Part shown: positions 1-5,346 of the stretch, piece by piece
Numbering within the stretch: position 1 is the stretch's first letter
Layout: every line of letters starts with the position of its first letter
Source of the DNA: Fimadaptatus sp963928645
Lineage (GTDB): Bacteria > Bacillota > Clostridia > Christensenellales > Aristaeellaceae
Assembly: GCA_963928645.1 (NCBI GenBank)
Contig: CAWVGT010000078.1
Span: forward strand, 1 to 6,486
Direction of reading: 5' to 3'
DNA length: 6,486 bases
Program-made: the position numbers and the translations under genes
Notes under the pieces: model-generated
What the model was told of the DNA's origin: nothing
Database searches by the model: none
Seen by the model: the letters and a program-made list of their open reading frames with translations, nothing else

Positions 1-33
1 GCCACCCGGGGCAAGACCCGTTATTATGCCAAA

Positions 34-1515
34 TTACGCGAAGGGATTCTCGTCCTTGTAGAGCATGCCCTTGGGCTGGTTGAACGCAACGTCCTCCACG
101 CCCAGCAGCTTCATCGCGCTGAACAGCGCCTTGCCCACGCTGCCGAACGCCACCGCGCCGTGATGCGGGTAGTTCTTGGCGATGAGCACATGGCGGTAGA
201 AGCGGTTCATCTCGGGTATCGCGAATATACCTATGCCGCCGAAGGACTTGGTATCGACCGGCAGTATCTCGCCCTGCGCCACATAGGAGTGCAGCGTGGT
301 GTCGGCCGCGCTCTGCAGGCGGAAGAAGGTGATCTTGCCGGGCTTGATGCGGCCGTCGAGCGTGCCGCGGGTGATGTCGGGCTCGCTGTCGGGCTCGAGC
401 GAGCGCTTCATTATCAGCTGGTACTTCATCGTCGGGTTGATCAGGTGACAGGACGGGGTATTGCCGCAGTGGAAGCCCATGAAGGTCTCGTTGAGGCGAT
501 ACTCGTAGGTGCCCTTTATGCCTTCCTCGTACATGTCGCGCGGCACGGAGTTGTTGATGTCCAGCAGCGTGGGCGCAACGCCGGTGGCGCAGGCGCAGAT
601 GTACTCGCTCAGCGCGCCGTAGATGTCCACCTCGCACGACACCGGCATCAGGCGCGACGCCAGGCGGCTGTTGACGTAGCACGGCACGAACTTGAACTCG
701 GTCTGGAACGCCGGCCAGCACTTGTTGGCGAACGCCACGTACTTGCTCATGCCCTTGTGGCTCTCGGCGAAGTCCAGCAGAGTCAGCTCATACTGCGCCA
801 GGCGGGGCAGTATGCCGGGCATCTTGTTGCCCTGGCCGAGCTCCTTTTCCATGTCGGCGATGACCTCGGGTATGCGGGGATCGTCGGCATGCTGGTTGTA
901 GGCGACCAGCAGGTCGAGCTCGGAGTGCTCCTCGACGGCCACGCCCAGGTCGTAGAGCGCCTTTATCGGCGCGTTGCAGGCCACAAAGTCGTTGGGGCGT
1001 GGGCCGAACGCGATTATCTTGAGGCCCTTGAGGCCCAGTATCACGCGCGCTATCGGCATGAACTCGGCTATCATCGCCGACACCTCGGCGGCGGTGCCCA
1101 CCGGGTACTCGGGTATGTAGGCCTTTATGCCGCGGATCTTGAGGTTGTAGGACGCGTTGAGCATGCCGCAGTACGCGTCGCCGCGGCCGTCAATCAGGTC
1201 GCTGCCGCTCTCCTCGGCCGCCGCGGCGAACATCACCGGGCCGTCGAAATTCTGCGCGACCAGCGTCTCGGGGGTCTCGGGGCCGAAGTTGCCCAGGTAC
1301 ATAACCAGCGCGTTCACGCCGTTGGCCTTGAGCTCGTCCAGCGCCTTGAGCGCGTCGGCCTCGTTTTCAACTGTGGTCATGATCTCGACGATCTCGCCGC
1401 CCGCGTTGCGGAAGGCTTCCACCACCGCCTTGCGGCGGCGCTGGGACAGCTCTATCGGGAAGCAGTCGCGGCTTACGGCTACTATGCCCAGTTTGACCTC
1501 GGGTATGTTGTTCAT
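34..1515 (-). CDS. L-fucose/L-arabinose isomerase family protein
   Basis: A 493-residue protein that I recognise as a member of the L-fucose/L-arabinose isomerase superfamily: cytoplasmic, metal-dependent enzymes that interconvert aldose and ketose sugars. It is nearer AraA (about 500 residues) than E. coli FucI (about 590) in length. The N-terminal half is alternating alpha/beta. By analogy with FucI and AraA, the likely metal and catalytic residues are Glu295 (in CEVD), Asp319 (in LLDINN), His349 (in GFHCGN) and His451/His452 (in YPHHGAV), so the active site looks intact. The start is well supported: GGAGGAG lies at 1522-1528 with 6 nt before the ATG, and an extended -10 promoter lies further upstream. 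Transcription diverges from the rest of the window, and the stop is 33 nt from the left edge, so partner genes may lie outside. Isoleucine codon use (18 ATA, 13 ATC, 1 ATT by hand count) is less ATA-biased than in most of the plus-strand genes, which may mean a different history or expression level. The substrate cannot be assigned: fucose, arabinose or another aldose are all possible. Confidence 0.88.
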   Translation of the reverse strand: MNNIPEVKLGIVAVSRDCFPIELSQRRRKAVVEAFRNAGGEIVEIMTTVENEADALKALDELKANGVNALVMYLGNFGPETPETLVAQNFDGPVMFAAAAEESGSDLIDGRGDAYCGMLNASYNLKIRGIKAYIPEYPVGTAAEVSAMIAEFMPIARVILGLKGLKIIAFGPRPNDFVACNAPIKALYDLGVAVEEHSELDLLVAYNQHADDPRIPEVIADMEKELGQGNKMPGILPRLAQYELTLLDFAESHKGMSKYVAFANKCWPAFQTEFKFVPCYVNSRLASRLMPVSCEVDIYGALSEYICACATGVAPTLLDINNSVPRDMYEEGIKGTYEYRLNETFMGFHCGNTPSCHLINPTMKYQLIMKRSLEPDSEPDITRGTLDGRIKPGKITFFRLQSAADTTLHSYVAQGEILPVDTKSFGGIGIFAIPEMNRFYRHVLIAKNYPHHGAVAFGSVGKALFSAMKLLGVEDVAFNQPKGMLYKDENPFA

Positions 1516-1555
1516 TTCAATCTCCTCCGTTTCGTAGCGGCGCGCTGCCGCCTGA

Positions 1556-1571
1556 ACGCCAAATCCGGCGT
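1556..1571. promoter_or_regulatory. Small palindrome at the predicted isomerase transcription start
   Basis: ACGCC (1556-1560) and GGCGT (1567-1571) are perfect inverted repeats separated by 6 nt. They lie exactly at and just downstream of the predicted start of transcription of the isomerase gene. Such a position suits a repressor operator, which would be common for a sugar-use gene. Five-base arms in GC-rich DNA can arise by chance, and no regulator gene is visible, so this is a weak inference. Confidence 0.25.
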
Positions 1572-1577
1572 ATCTAT

Positions 1578-1605
1578 ATTATACCATGTAAACCGCGCTG
1601 CGCAA
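1578..1605 (-). promoter_or_regulatory. Predicted sigma-A-type extended -10 promoter of the isomerase gene
   Basis: Read on the minus strand, this has a perfect TATAAT (1578-1583) preceded by TGG (1584-1586), making a TGnTATAAT extended -10. TTGCGC (1600-1605) lies 16 nt upstream as a weak -35 that keeps only the TTG. Transcription would start near 1571, giving a leader of about 55 nt that contains the GGAGGAG ribosome binding site. The extended -10 would compensate for the poor -35. Confidence 0.7.
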
Positions 1606-1618
1606 CAGTTTTTGGCCG

Positions 1619-1651
1619 CGCCGCGCCAGATTTATGCAAACGGGCGCGGCG
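1619..1651. repeat. GC-rich inverted repeat in the divergent intergenic region
   Basis: A 9-bp perfect stem pairs 1619-1627 with 1643-1651 around a 15-nt AT-richer loop. It lies upstream of both divergent promoters. Neither strand has a T-tract following the stem, so it is not a convincing terminator. It could be a protein-binding or structural element, or chance in GC-rich DNA. Confidence 0.35.
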
Positions 1652-1700
1652 GCGAATTGTGCAAATTAAGGGTTTGTTTGTGTCATATGGGGTACATCGA

Positions 1701-1729
1701 TTGACATGAATATGCGGCTATGGGAAAAT
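1701..1729 (+). promoter_or_regulatory. Predicted promoter of the secreted-protein gene
   Basis: A perfect TTGACA (1701-1706) is followed after 17 nt by GAAAAT (1724-1729), which matches TATAAT at four of six positions. It is preceded by TGG, an extended -10 arrangement. Transcription would start near 1736, leaving about 20 nt of leader with GAGAGGG before the ATG at 1756. A sigma-E-like alternative overlaps it: TCATATG (1683-1689), 15 nt, then CATGAATA (1705-1712), which is a poorer match at the -10. The sigma-A reading is favoured. Confidence 0.55.
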
Positions 1730-1755
1730 ACAGGGGACGAGAGGGCGGGCGGTGC

Positions 1756-2739
1756 ATGATGGATCAGGGTCTGAGTTCGGTCGGACGGGCATGGGCGGCG
1801 GTATTGGCGCTGGCGCTGGGGTGCATGGTGTGCGCCACGGGGCTGGCGATAACGCCCGAGCAGTACCAGGCGGCGCTGGAGGAGAACGTGGACGCGTACA
1901 GCGGCACGCGGCTGTGGCGCAACGTGGCGGGCCAGCTGCGCGCCGACGAGGCCTGCATAAAGGATGGCGACGGCTCGTTTACGATAGTGGACGAGCAGGG
2001 CAACGACTATCTGACGACGGACTCGGCGCGCATGAGCATATCGGGCGAGGTGCACGAGGGCAGCATAGTCAGGCTGAGCGTGCAGGTGACGCCCGTGGAC
2101 AGCGCGACGCGCCAGTTCGAGTATCAGGCGTTTTCGCTGAGCGAGATAGCGTTCAAGTCGCTGCTGAGCCATTCGGCGATGCGCGGCGACATGAGCGCGT
2201 ATCTGTACCTGTACGACATATACCCGTACGCGATGTGGGCCAACGACTCGGTGTTCGGCGACAACGCGCGCAGCGTTACGACCGCGCTGGGCGGCGTAAT
2301 GTACGCGATAGACTCCAGCTCCTCGCAGGACGCGCAGCGCATCAGCCTGAGCGTGGAGGTGCTGGGCGCGGCCGGCGACGAGGACGAGGCGCGCGCGCTG
2401 GACAACCTGTACGCCAACTACGCGCTGGAGAGCATCAGCTCGCTCGTGTACGAGCTGGACGTGTGCGGCGACACCTGCGTGGCGCTGTTTGCGCAGGGCG
2501 ACGGCGGCGAGGCGCTGGGCGAGCTGCTGGGCGACATGCGCGCCTGCGCTGCGGAGTACTACGCGCTGGGCGCGGGCGGATACGAGAAGCTGCGCGCGCT
2601 GACCGAGGCGCTCGACCCGTGCTTTGAGCGCATGCTGAGCGCGATAGCCGCGCTGGAGCAGGGCGTGAGCGCCGAGCTGCTGGCGCAACTCAATGAGGCG
2701 GTCGAGGCCATGGACGCGTCGCTGGAGCTGATGTACTGA
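1756..2739 (+). CDS. Predicted secreted protein of unknown family
   Basis: I do not recognise this 327-residue protein. Residues 11-31 form a hydrophobic stretch after a short N-terminus containing Arg11, with a plausible signal peptidase site after Ala31 (TGLA before ITPEQ), so it is probably exported. Cys23 sits inside the hydrophobic core without a good lipobox, so a lipoprotein is unlikely. Residues about 70-130 look beta-rich (SISGEVHEGSIVRLSVQ region). Residues about 205-327 look helical and acidic, with Leu/Ala-rich segments. Mature cysteines are at 67, 237, 241, 264 and 289. The ATG at 1756 is chosen over the in-frame ATG at 1720 because GAGAGGG (1739-1745) lies 10 nt before it, the signal peptide then starts sensibly, and 1720 lies inside the spacer of the predicted promoter. 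The codon pattern (9 of 11 Ile codons ATA) fits most plus-strand neighbours. It lies 190 nt upstream of spoVT, where mfd stands in B. subtilis. An envelope or spore-related role is only a guess. Confidence 0.75.
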   Translation: MMDQGLSSVGRAWAAVLALALGCMVCATGLAITPEQYQAALEENVDAYSGTRLWRNVAGQLRADEACIKDGDGSFTIVDEQGNDYLTTDSARMSISGEVHEGSIVRLSVQVTPVDSATRQFEYQAFSLSEIAFKSLLSHSAMRGDMSAYLYLYDIYPYAMWANDSVFGDNARSVTTALGGVMYAIDSSSSQDAQRISLSVEVLGAAGDEDEARALDNLYANYALESISSLVYELDVCGDTCVALFAQGDGGEALGELLGDMRACAAEYYALGAGGYEKLRALTEALDPCFERMLSAIAALEQGVSAELLAQLNEAVEAMDASLELMY

Positions 2740-2776
2740 CGCGGCTGGCGAAGATATGCAAAAATGCCATTTACCG

Positions 2777-2804
2777 GGCGCGCGCTCGGAGCAAAGCGCG
2801 CGCC
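2777..2804. repeat. Strong GC hairpin downstream of the secreted-protein gene
   Basis: GGCGCGCGCT (2777-2786) and AGCGCGCGCC (2795-2804) form a perfect 10-bp stem with an 8-nt loop, 37 nt after the stop codon at 2737-2739. It lies in a block of nearly pure G+C running to about 2840 that holds further short palindromes. No T-tract follows on the plus strand, so it is not a classical intrinsic terminator. It could still stabilise the 3' end of the upstream mRNA or slow polymerase before spoVT. Confidence 0.45.
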
Positions 2805-2840
2805 GGCGGCAGCGCGCAGGCGCGCGGCGCGGCGCCGGAC

Positions 2841-2868
2841 GAATAAATTCCTTTACAATGCAGACAAT
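2841..2868 (+). promoter_or_regulatory. Candidate sporulation-type promoter of spoVT
   Basis: In an AT-rich patch right after the GC block, GAATA (2841-2845) resembles the -35 of sigma-G/sigma-E promoters. CAGACAAT (2861-2868) matches the sigma-E -10 CATACAHT at seven of eight positions. The gap, counted from a GAATAAA -35, is 13 nt, one short of the usual 14-15 for sigma-E. In B. subtilis spoVT is sigma-G dependent, but the sigma-G -10 fits less well here. Transcription would start near 2875, about 55 nt before the ATG. Confidence 0.4.
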
Positions 2869-2929
2869 AACTCCGAACCTCAGGGCGGCGCGCGAGCCGC
2901 TGTAAAACGCGATGAACGGAGTTGGGCAT

Positions 2930-3499
2930 ATGAGGGCAACCGGAATAGTGCGCAGGATAGACGAGCTGGGGCGCGTGGTCATACCCAAGGAGATACGGCG
3001 CACCCTCCGAATCAGAGAGGGCGATCCATTGGAAATTTACACCGACCACGACGGCGAGGTAGTGCTCAAGAAGTATTCGCCGATAGGCGAGATAGCCAGC
3101 GTGGCCAAGGACTACACCGACGCGCTGCTCAGGACGCTGGGCCATGTGGCGATAATCACCGACCGGGACGTGGTCGTGTCGGCGTCGGGCTCGCCCAAGA
3201 AGGAGCTGTGGGAAAAGCCTATCTCAAGCGAGATGGAGAGCGCGATGCACAACCGCCAGCTGCTCAGGCTGGGCGAGATAGACGGCGCCGACGCGCGCAA
3301 CGGCGTGCGGCTGATACCGGTGACCGGCGAGGAGCTGCAGACGCGCTACGTCAGCCAGATAATCAGCCCCATAATCGCCGACGGCGAGGTCGTGGGCTGC
3401 GTGGTGCTGATGGGCCGGGAGGGCGAGCGCATGGGCGACGTCGAGGCCAAGGTCGTGGAGACCACGGCCAGCCTGGTGGGCCGCCAGATGGAGCAGTAA
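2930..3499 (+). CDS. spoVT: Stage V sporulation protein T, AbrB-family transcription regulator
   Basis: A 189-residue protein closely resembling B. subtilis SpoVT (178 residues). In B. subtilis, SpoVT is a forespore regulator that tunes sigma-G-dependent genes, spore coat/cortex properties and germination. Residues 1-50 are the AbrB/SpoVT swapped-hairpin DNA-binding domain with the near-invariant stretch ATGIVRRIDELGRVVIPKEI and then RRTLRIREGDPLEI. Residues about 56-189 form the GAF-like sensing domain and end in the family-typical RQMEQ. The ATG at 2930 is chosen because the protein then begins MRATGIVRR like its relatives and because ACGGAG ends at 2921, 8 nt upstream. An in-frame ATG at 2912 has no ribosome binding site. 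The gene has a possible sporulation-type promoter and is followed 14 nt later by a terminator, so it is probably monocistronic. The neighbours downstream, a YabM-like flippase and YabN/MazG, match the B. subtilis order. In this family identification is very secure, although the ligand of the GAF domain is unknown. Confidence 0.96.
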   Translation: MRATGIVRRIDELGRVVIPKEIRRTLRIREGDPLEIYTDHDGEVVLKKYSPIGEIASVAKDYTDALLRTLGHVAIITDRDVVVSASGSPKKELWEKPISSEMESAMHNRQLLRLGEIDGADARNGVRLIPVTGEELQTRYVSQIISPIIADGEVVGCVVLMGREGERMGDVEAKVVETTASLVGRQMEQ

Positions 3500-3513
3500 C
3501 GCCGCGCCGACAT

Positions 3514-3544
3514 GGACGTCATCCGAACAGGAGGGCGTCCTTTT
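3514..3544 (+). terminator. Intrinsic terminator after spoVT
   Basis: Eleven-base arms 3514-3524 and 3530-3540 pair with one G-T wobble and one A-G mismatch around the 5-nt loop GAACA. The stem is followed directly by TTTT (3541-3544) and more T-rich sequence. It begins 14 nt after the spoVT stop codon, so it should end most spoVT transcripts before the flippase gene. Confidence 0.8.
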
Positions 3545-3620
3545 AACTTATTCTTGCCCGCACAGGCCCGGCATATGCCCAAAGTACGGGCTTTCCGGGG
3601 ATATATTCACGGTTTTATGC

Positions 3621-3649
3621 TTTATTATTCGCACAAAGCGTGGTATAAT
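3621..3649 (+). promoter_or_regulatory. Extended -10 promoter of the flippase-MazG unit
   Basis: TGGTATAAT (3641-3649) is a perfect TATAAT with the TGn extension. TTTATT (3621-3626) lies 17 nt upstream as a weak -35 in an AT-rich stretch. Transcription would start near 3656, about 40 nt before the ATG at 3696. The same TGGTATAAT string occurs in the isomerase promoter on the other strand. The preceding terminator makes a separate promoter here likely. Confidence 0.72.
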
Positions 3650-3695
3650 CTGCCTGCGATGTTAGTGCCCGGCTCGTTCGGGGCAAGGAAGGGCG

Positions 3696-5345
3696 ATGCG
3701 TGAAATGAAGGGCAGGAGAAAGACCAAGTCGTTCCTTGCGGGCGCGGCGATACTGGGTATCGCCGGGCTGATATGCAAGGTCATAGGCGCGGTATACCGC
3801 ATACCGCTTTCAAATTACATACTGCACAAGGAAGGCATAGCGTTTTATCAGATAGCCTATCCGGTGTACACGGCGCTGCTGGTGGTATCCAGCGCGGGCC
3901 TGCCCACGGCGATATCGCGCATGGTGGCCCAGCGCGTGCAGCAGGGCCGCGAGCGCGACGCTCTGAGCGTGTTCCACTGGTCGCTGATGCTGCTGCTGGG
4001 CATAGGCGTCGTGACCAGCGCGGCGATGGCGATATTCTGCCGGCCGATCGCGCGCATGCTGGGCAACGAGGGCGCGAGCTACGCGCTGCTGGCGATCGCG
4101 CCGTCGCTGATGCTGGTGGCGGTTATGTCGGCGTACCGGGGCTACTTCCAGGGCATGCAGAACATGACGCCCACGGCGGTGTCGCAGCTGATAGAGCAGA
4201 TAGGCAAGCTCGCGGCGGGCTTCCCGCTGGCATCGTACATGATGCGCTACGGGCCGGAGTACGGCGCGGCGGGCGCGCTGCTGGGCGTGTCGATATCCGA
4301 GGGGCTGGCGCTTTTGTACGTCATGTACCGCAAGCTGCGCTACTCGGGCGAGCTCAAAAAGCGGCTGCGCTGGGCCGATGGCCGCGCGCACATCACGCAC
4401 GACGGCCGCGAGCGCGGCGCGCAGATAATCCGCGGCGTGGTCGCGATAGCCGTGCCTATAACGATAGGCGCCTCGATAATGCCGCTGGTCGGCATGACCG
4501 ACACGATGATAGTCATAAACCGCCTGCAGGACATAGGCTATGCCCAGGACGTGGCCACCAACCTGTACGGGCTGTTCACCGGCAACGTGAACACCGTGGT
4601 CAACATGCCGCAGGTGCTGACTGTGGCGCTGTCTATGGCGCTGGTGCCCGCGATAACCGCGCACATGACCGGGCGCAACTACCGCGCGATGAGGCTGACC
4701 GTGCGCCAGGGCATGAAGCTGGCCTGGATGATAGGCATGCCGTGCTTTATAGGGCTGATGATGCTGGCCAAGCCGGTGATGCGGCTGCTGTATTCCAGCT
4801 ACAGCGCGGACGATTTGAACACTATGGCCGGACTGCTGCGCATAATGGCGCTGGCGATAATGTTTTTGTCGGTCGTGCAGACGACCACGGGCATACTGCA
4901 GGGCCTGGGCCGGATAATCGTGCCGGTGATATCGCTGGCGATAGGCGCGGTGTTCAAGGTGATAATCAACTACGTGCTGGTGGGCATACCCGCGATAAAC
5001 ATATACGGCGCGCCGATAGGCACGATAGTGTGCTACGCGGTCGCGGCGGGGCTGAACACGTTCATGATATGCTTTATAACGCGCACGCGTTTCTCGTTTG
5101 GCGAGACGATAGGCAAGCCCGCGATAGCGGCGCTTACGATGGCGTTCGTGCTGGCGATAATGATGGTGGCGCTGCCGCAGTACGCCGACAGCCGGATATT
5201 CGCGCTGGTGGGCGTGTGCGTGGGCGCGGCGGTGTACGCGCTGATGCTGGTGCTGACCGGCGCGGTGACGCCTGAGGACATGGCGATAGTGCCCGGCGGC
5301 GCGCGCATAGGGGCGCTGCTCAGGCGCATGGGCATATGGAGGTAG
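3696..5345 (+). CDS. yabM: SpoVB/YabM-type polysaccharide or lipid flippase (MOP superfamily)
   Basis: A 549-residue, highly hydrophobic protein of the multidrug/oligosaccharidyl-lipid/polysaccharide (MOP) exporter superfamily, in the branch with SpoVB, YabM and MurJ-like proteins that move lipid-linked envelope precursors across the cytoplasmic membrane. About 14 membrane segments can be drawn, starting at residues 14-34 and 52-73 after a basic N-terminus (MREMKGRRKTK). Family-typical stretches are YRIPLSN (34-40), AYRGYFQGMQNMTPTA (146-161), the loop GMTDTMIV (266-273) and the conserved GAPIGT (438-443). A charged cytoplasmic loop spans about 211-245. The ATG at 3696 is supported by AAGGA (3685-3689) 6 nt upstream; an in-frame ATG at 3705 is less well placed. 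It lies between spoVT and the MazG gene as yabM does in B. subtilis, hence the symbol; sequence alone cannot separate it firmly from SpoVB. Its stop overlaps the ribosome binding site of the MazG gene. By hand count about 45 of 52 Ile codons are ATA. The transported lipid is not known. Confidence 0.87.
   Translation: MREMKGRRKTKSFLAGAAILGIAGLICKVIGAVYRIPLSNYILHKEGIAFYQIAYPVYTALLVVSSAGLPTAISRMVAQRVQQGRERDALSVFHWSLMLLLGIGVVTSAAMAIFCRPIARMLGNEGASYALLAIAPSLMLVAVMSAYRGYFQGMQNMTPTAVSQLIEQIGKLAAGFPLASYMMRYGPEYGAAGALLGVSISEGLALLYVMYRKLRYSGELKKRLRWADGRAHITHDGRERGAQIIRGVVAIAVPITIGASIMPLVGMTDTMIVINRLQDIGYAQDVATNLYGLFTGNVNTVVNMPQVLTVALSMALVPAITAHMTGRNYRAMRLTVRQGMKLAWMIGMPCFIGLMMLAKPVMRLLYSSYSADDLNTMAGLLRIMALAIMFLSVVQTTTGILQGLGRIIVPVISLAIGAVFKVIINYVLVGIPAINIYGAPIGTIVCYAVAAGLNTFMICFITRTRFSFGETIGKPAIAALTMAFVLAIMMVALPQYADSRIFALVGVCVGAAVYALMLVLTGAVTPEDMAIVPGGARIGALLRRMGIWR
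5338..5342 (+). promoter_or_regulatory. Ribosome binding site of the MazG gene, within the end of the flippase gene
   Basis: GGAGG (5338-5342) lies in the last codons of the flippase gene, directly before its TAG stop (5343-5345), and only one base separates that stop from the MazG ATG at 5347. The spacing of 4 nt is short for a Shine-Dalgarno site. This arrangement implies translational coupling of the two genes and fixes the start of the second. Confidence 0.75.
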
Positions 5346-5346
5346 C

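Noticed and set aside
7..27. Small hairpin (CGGG/CCCG) followed by TTATTAT at the left edge
   Set aside because: The stem is only 4 bp. The T-rich side would serve a plus-strand gene outside the window, so it does not terminate the isomerase gene and cannot be judged here.
1587..1606. Possible catabolite-repression (cre) site near the isomerase promoter
   Set aside because: TGTAAACCGCGCTG matches only the first part of the cre consensus and lacks the central CG at the right position.
160..1704. Long plus-strand open frame (514 codons) opposite the isomerase gene
   Set aside because: Its product is full of Arg, His and Gly with no recognisable domain, while the minus-strand frame encodes a recognisable enzyme with a strong ribosome binding site and promoter. 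It is a shadow frame.
1720..1755. Upstream ATG that would add 12 residues to the secreted protein
   Set aside because: There is no ribosome binding site before it, it lies inside the spacer of the predicted promoter, and it would put a charged extension before the signal peptide.
1816..1833. Possible lipoprotein lipobox around Cys23 of the secreted protein
   Set aside because: The residues before the cysteine are A-L-G, which do not fit a normal lipobox, and the hydrophobic segment continues after the cysteine.
2912..2929. Upstream ATG that would add 6 residues to SpoVT
   Set aside because: There is no ribosome binding site before it. The next ATG at 2930 has ACGGAG at good spacing and gives the family-standard N-terminus.
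1666..3003. 445-codon minus-strand open frame across the secreted-protein gene and start of spoVT
   Set aside because: It runs through two promoters and the conserved start of spoVT, and its product is Arg/Ala/His-rich with no family resemblance. The plus-strand frame has a signal peptide, promoter and ribosome binding site.
3556..3591. Short inverted repeats, including the palindrome GGCATATGCC at 3570-3579, between the spoVT terminator and the next promoter
   Set aside because: The arms are short and the possible GCCC/GGGC stem has only TTT after it. A much better terminator lies just upstream, so no function is assigned.
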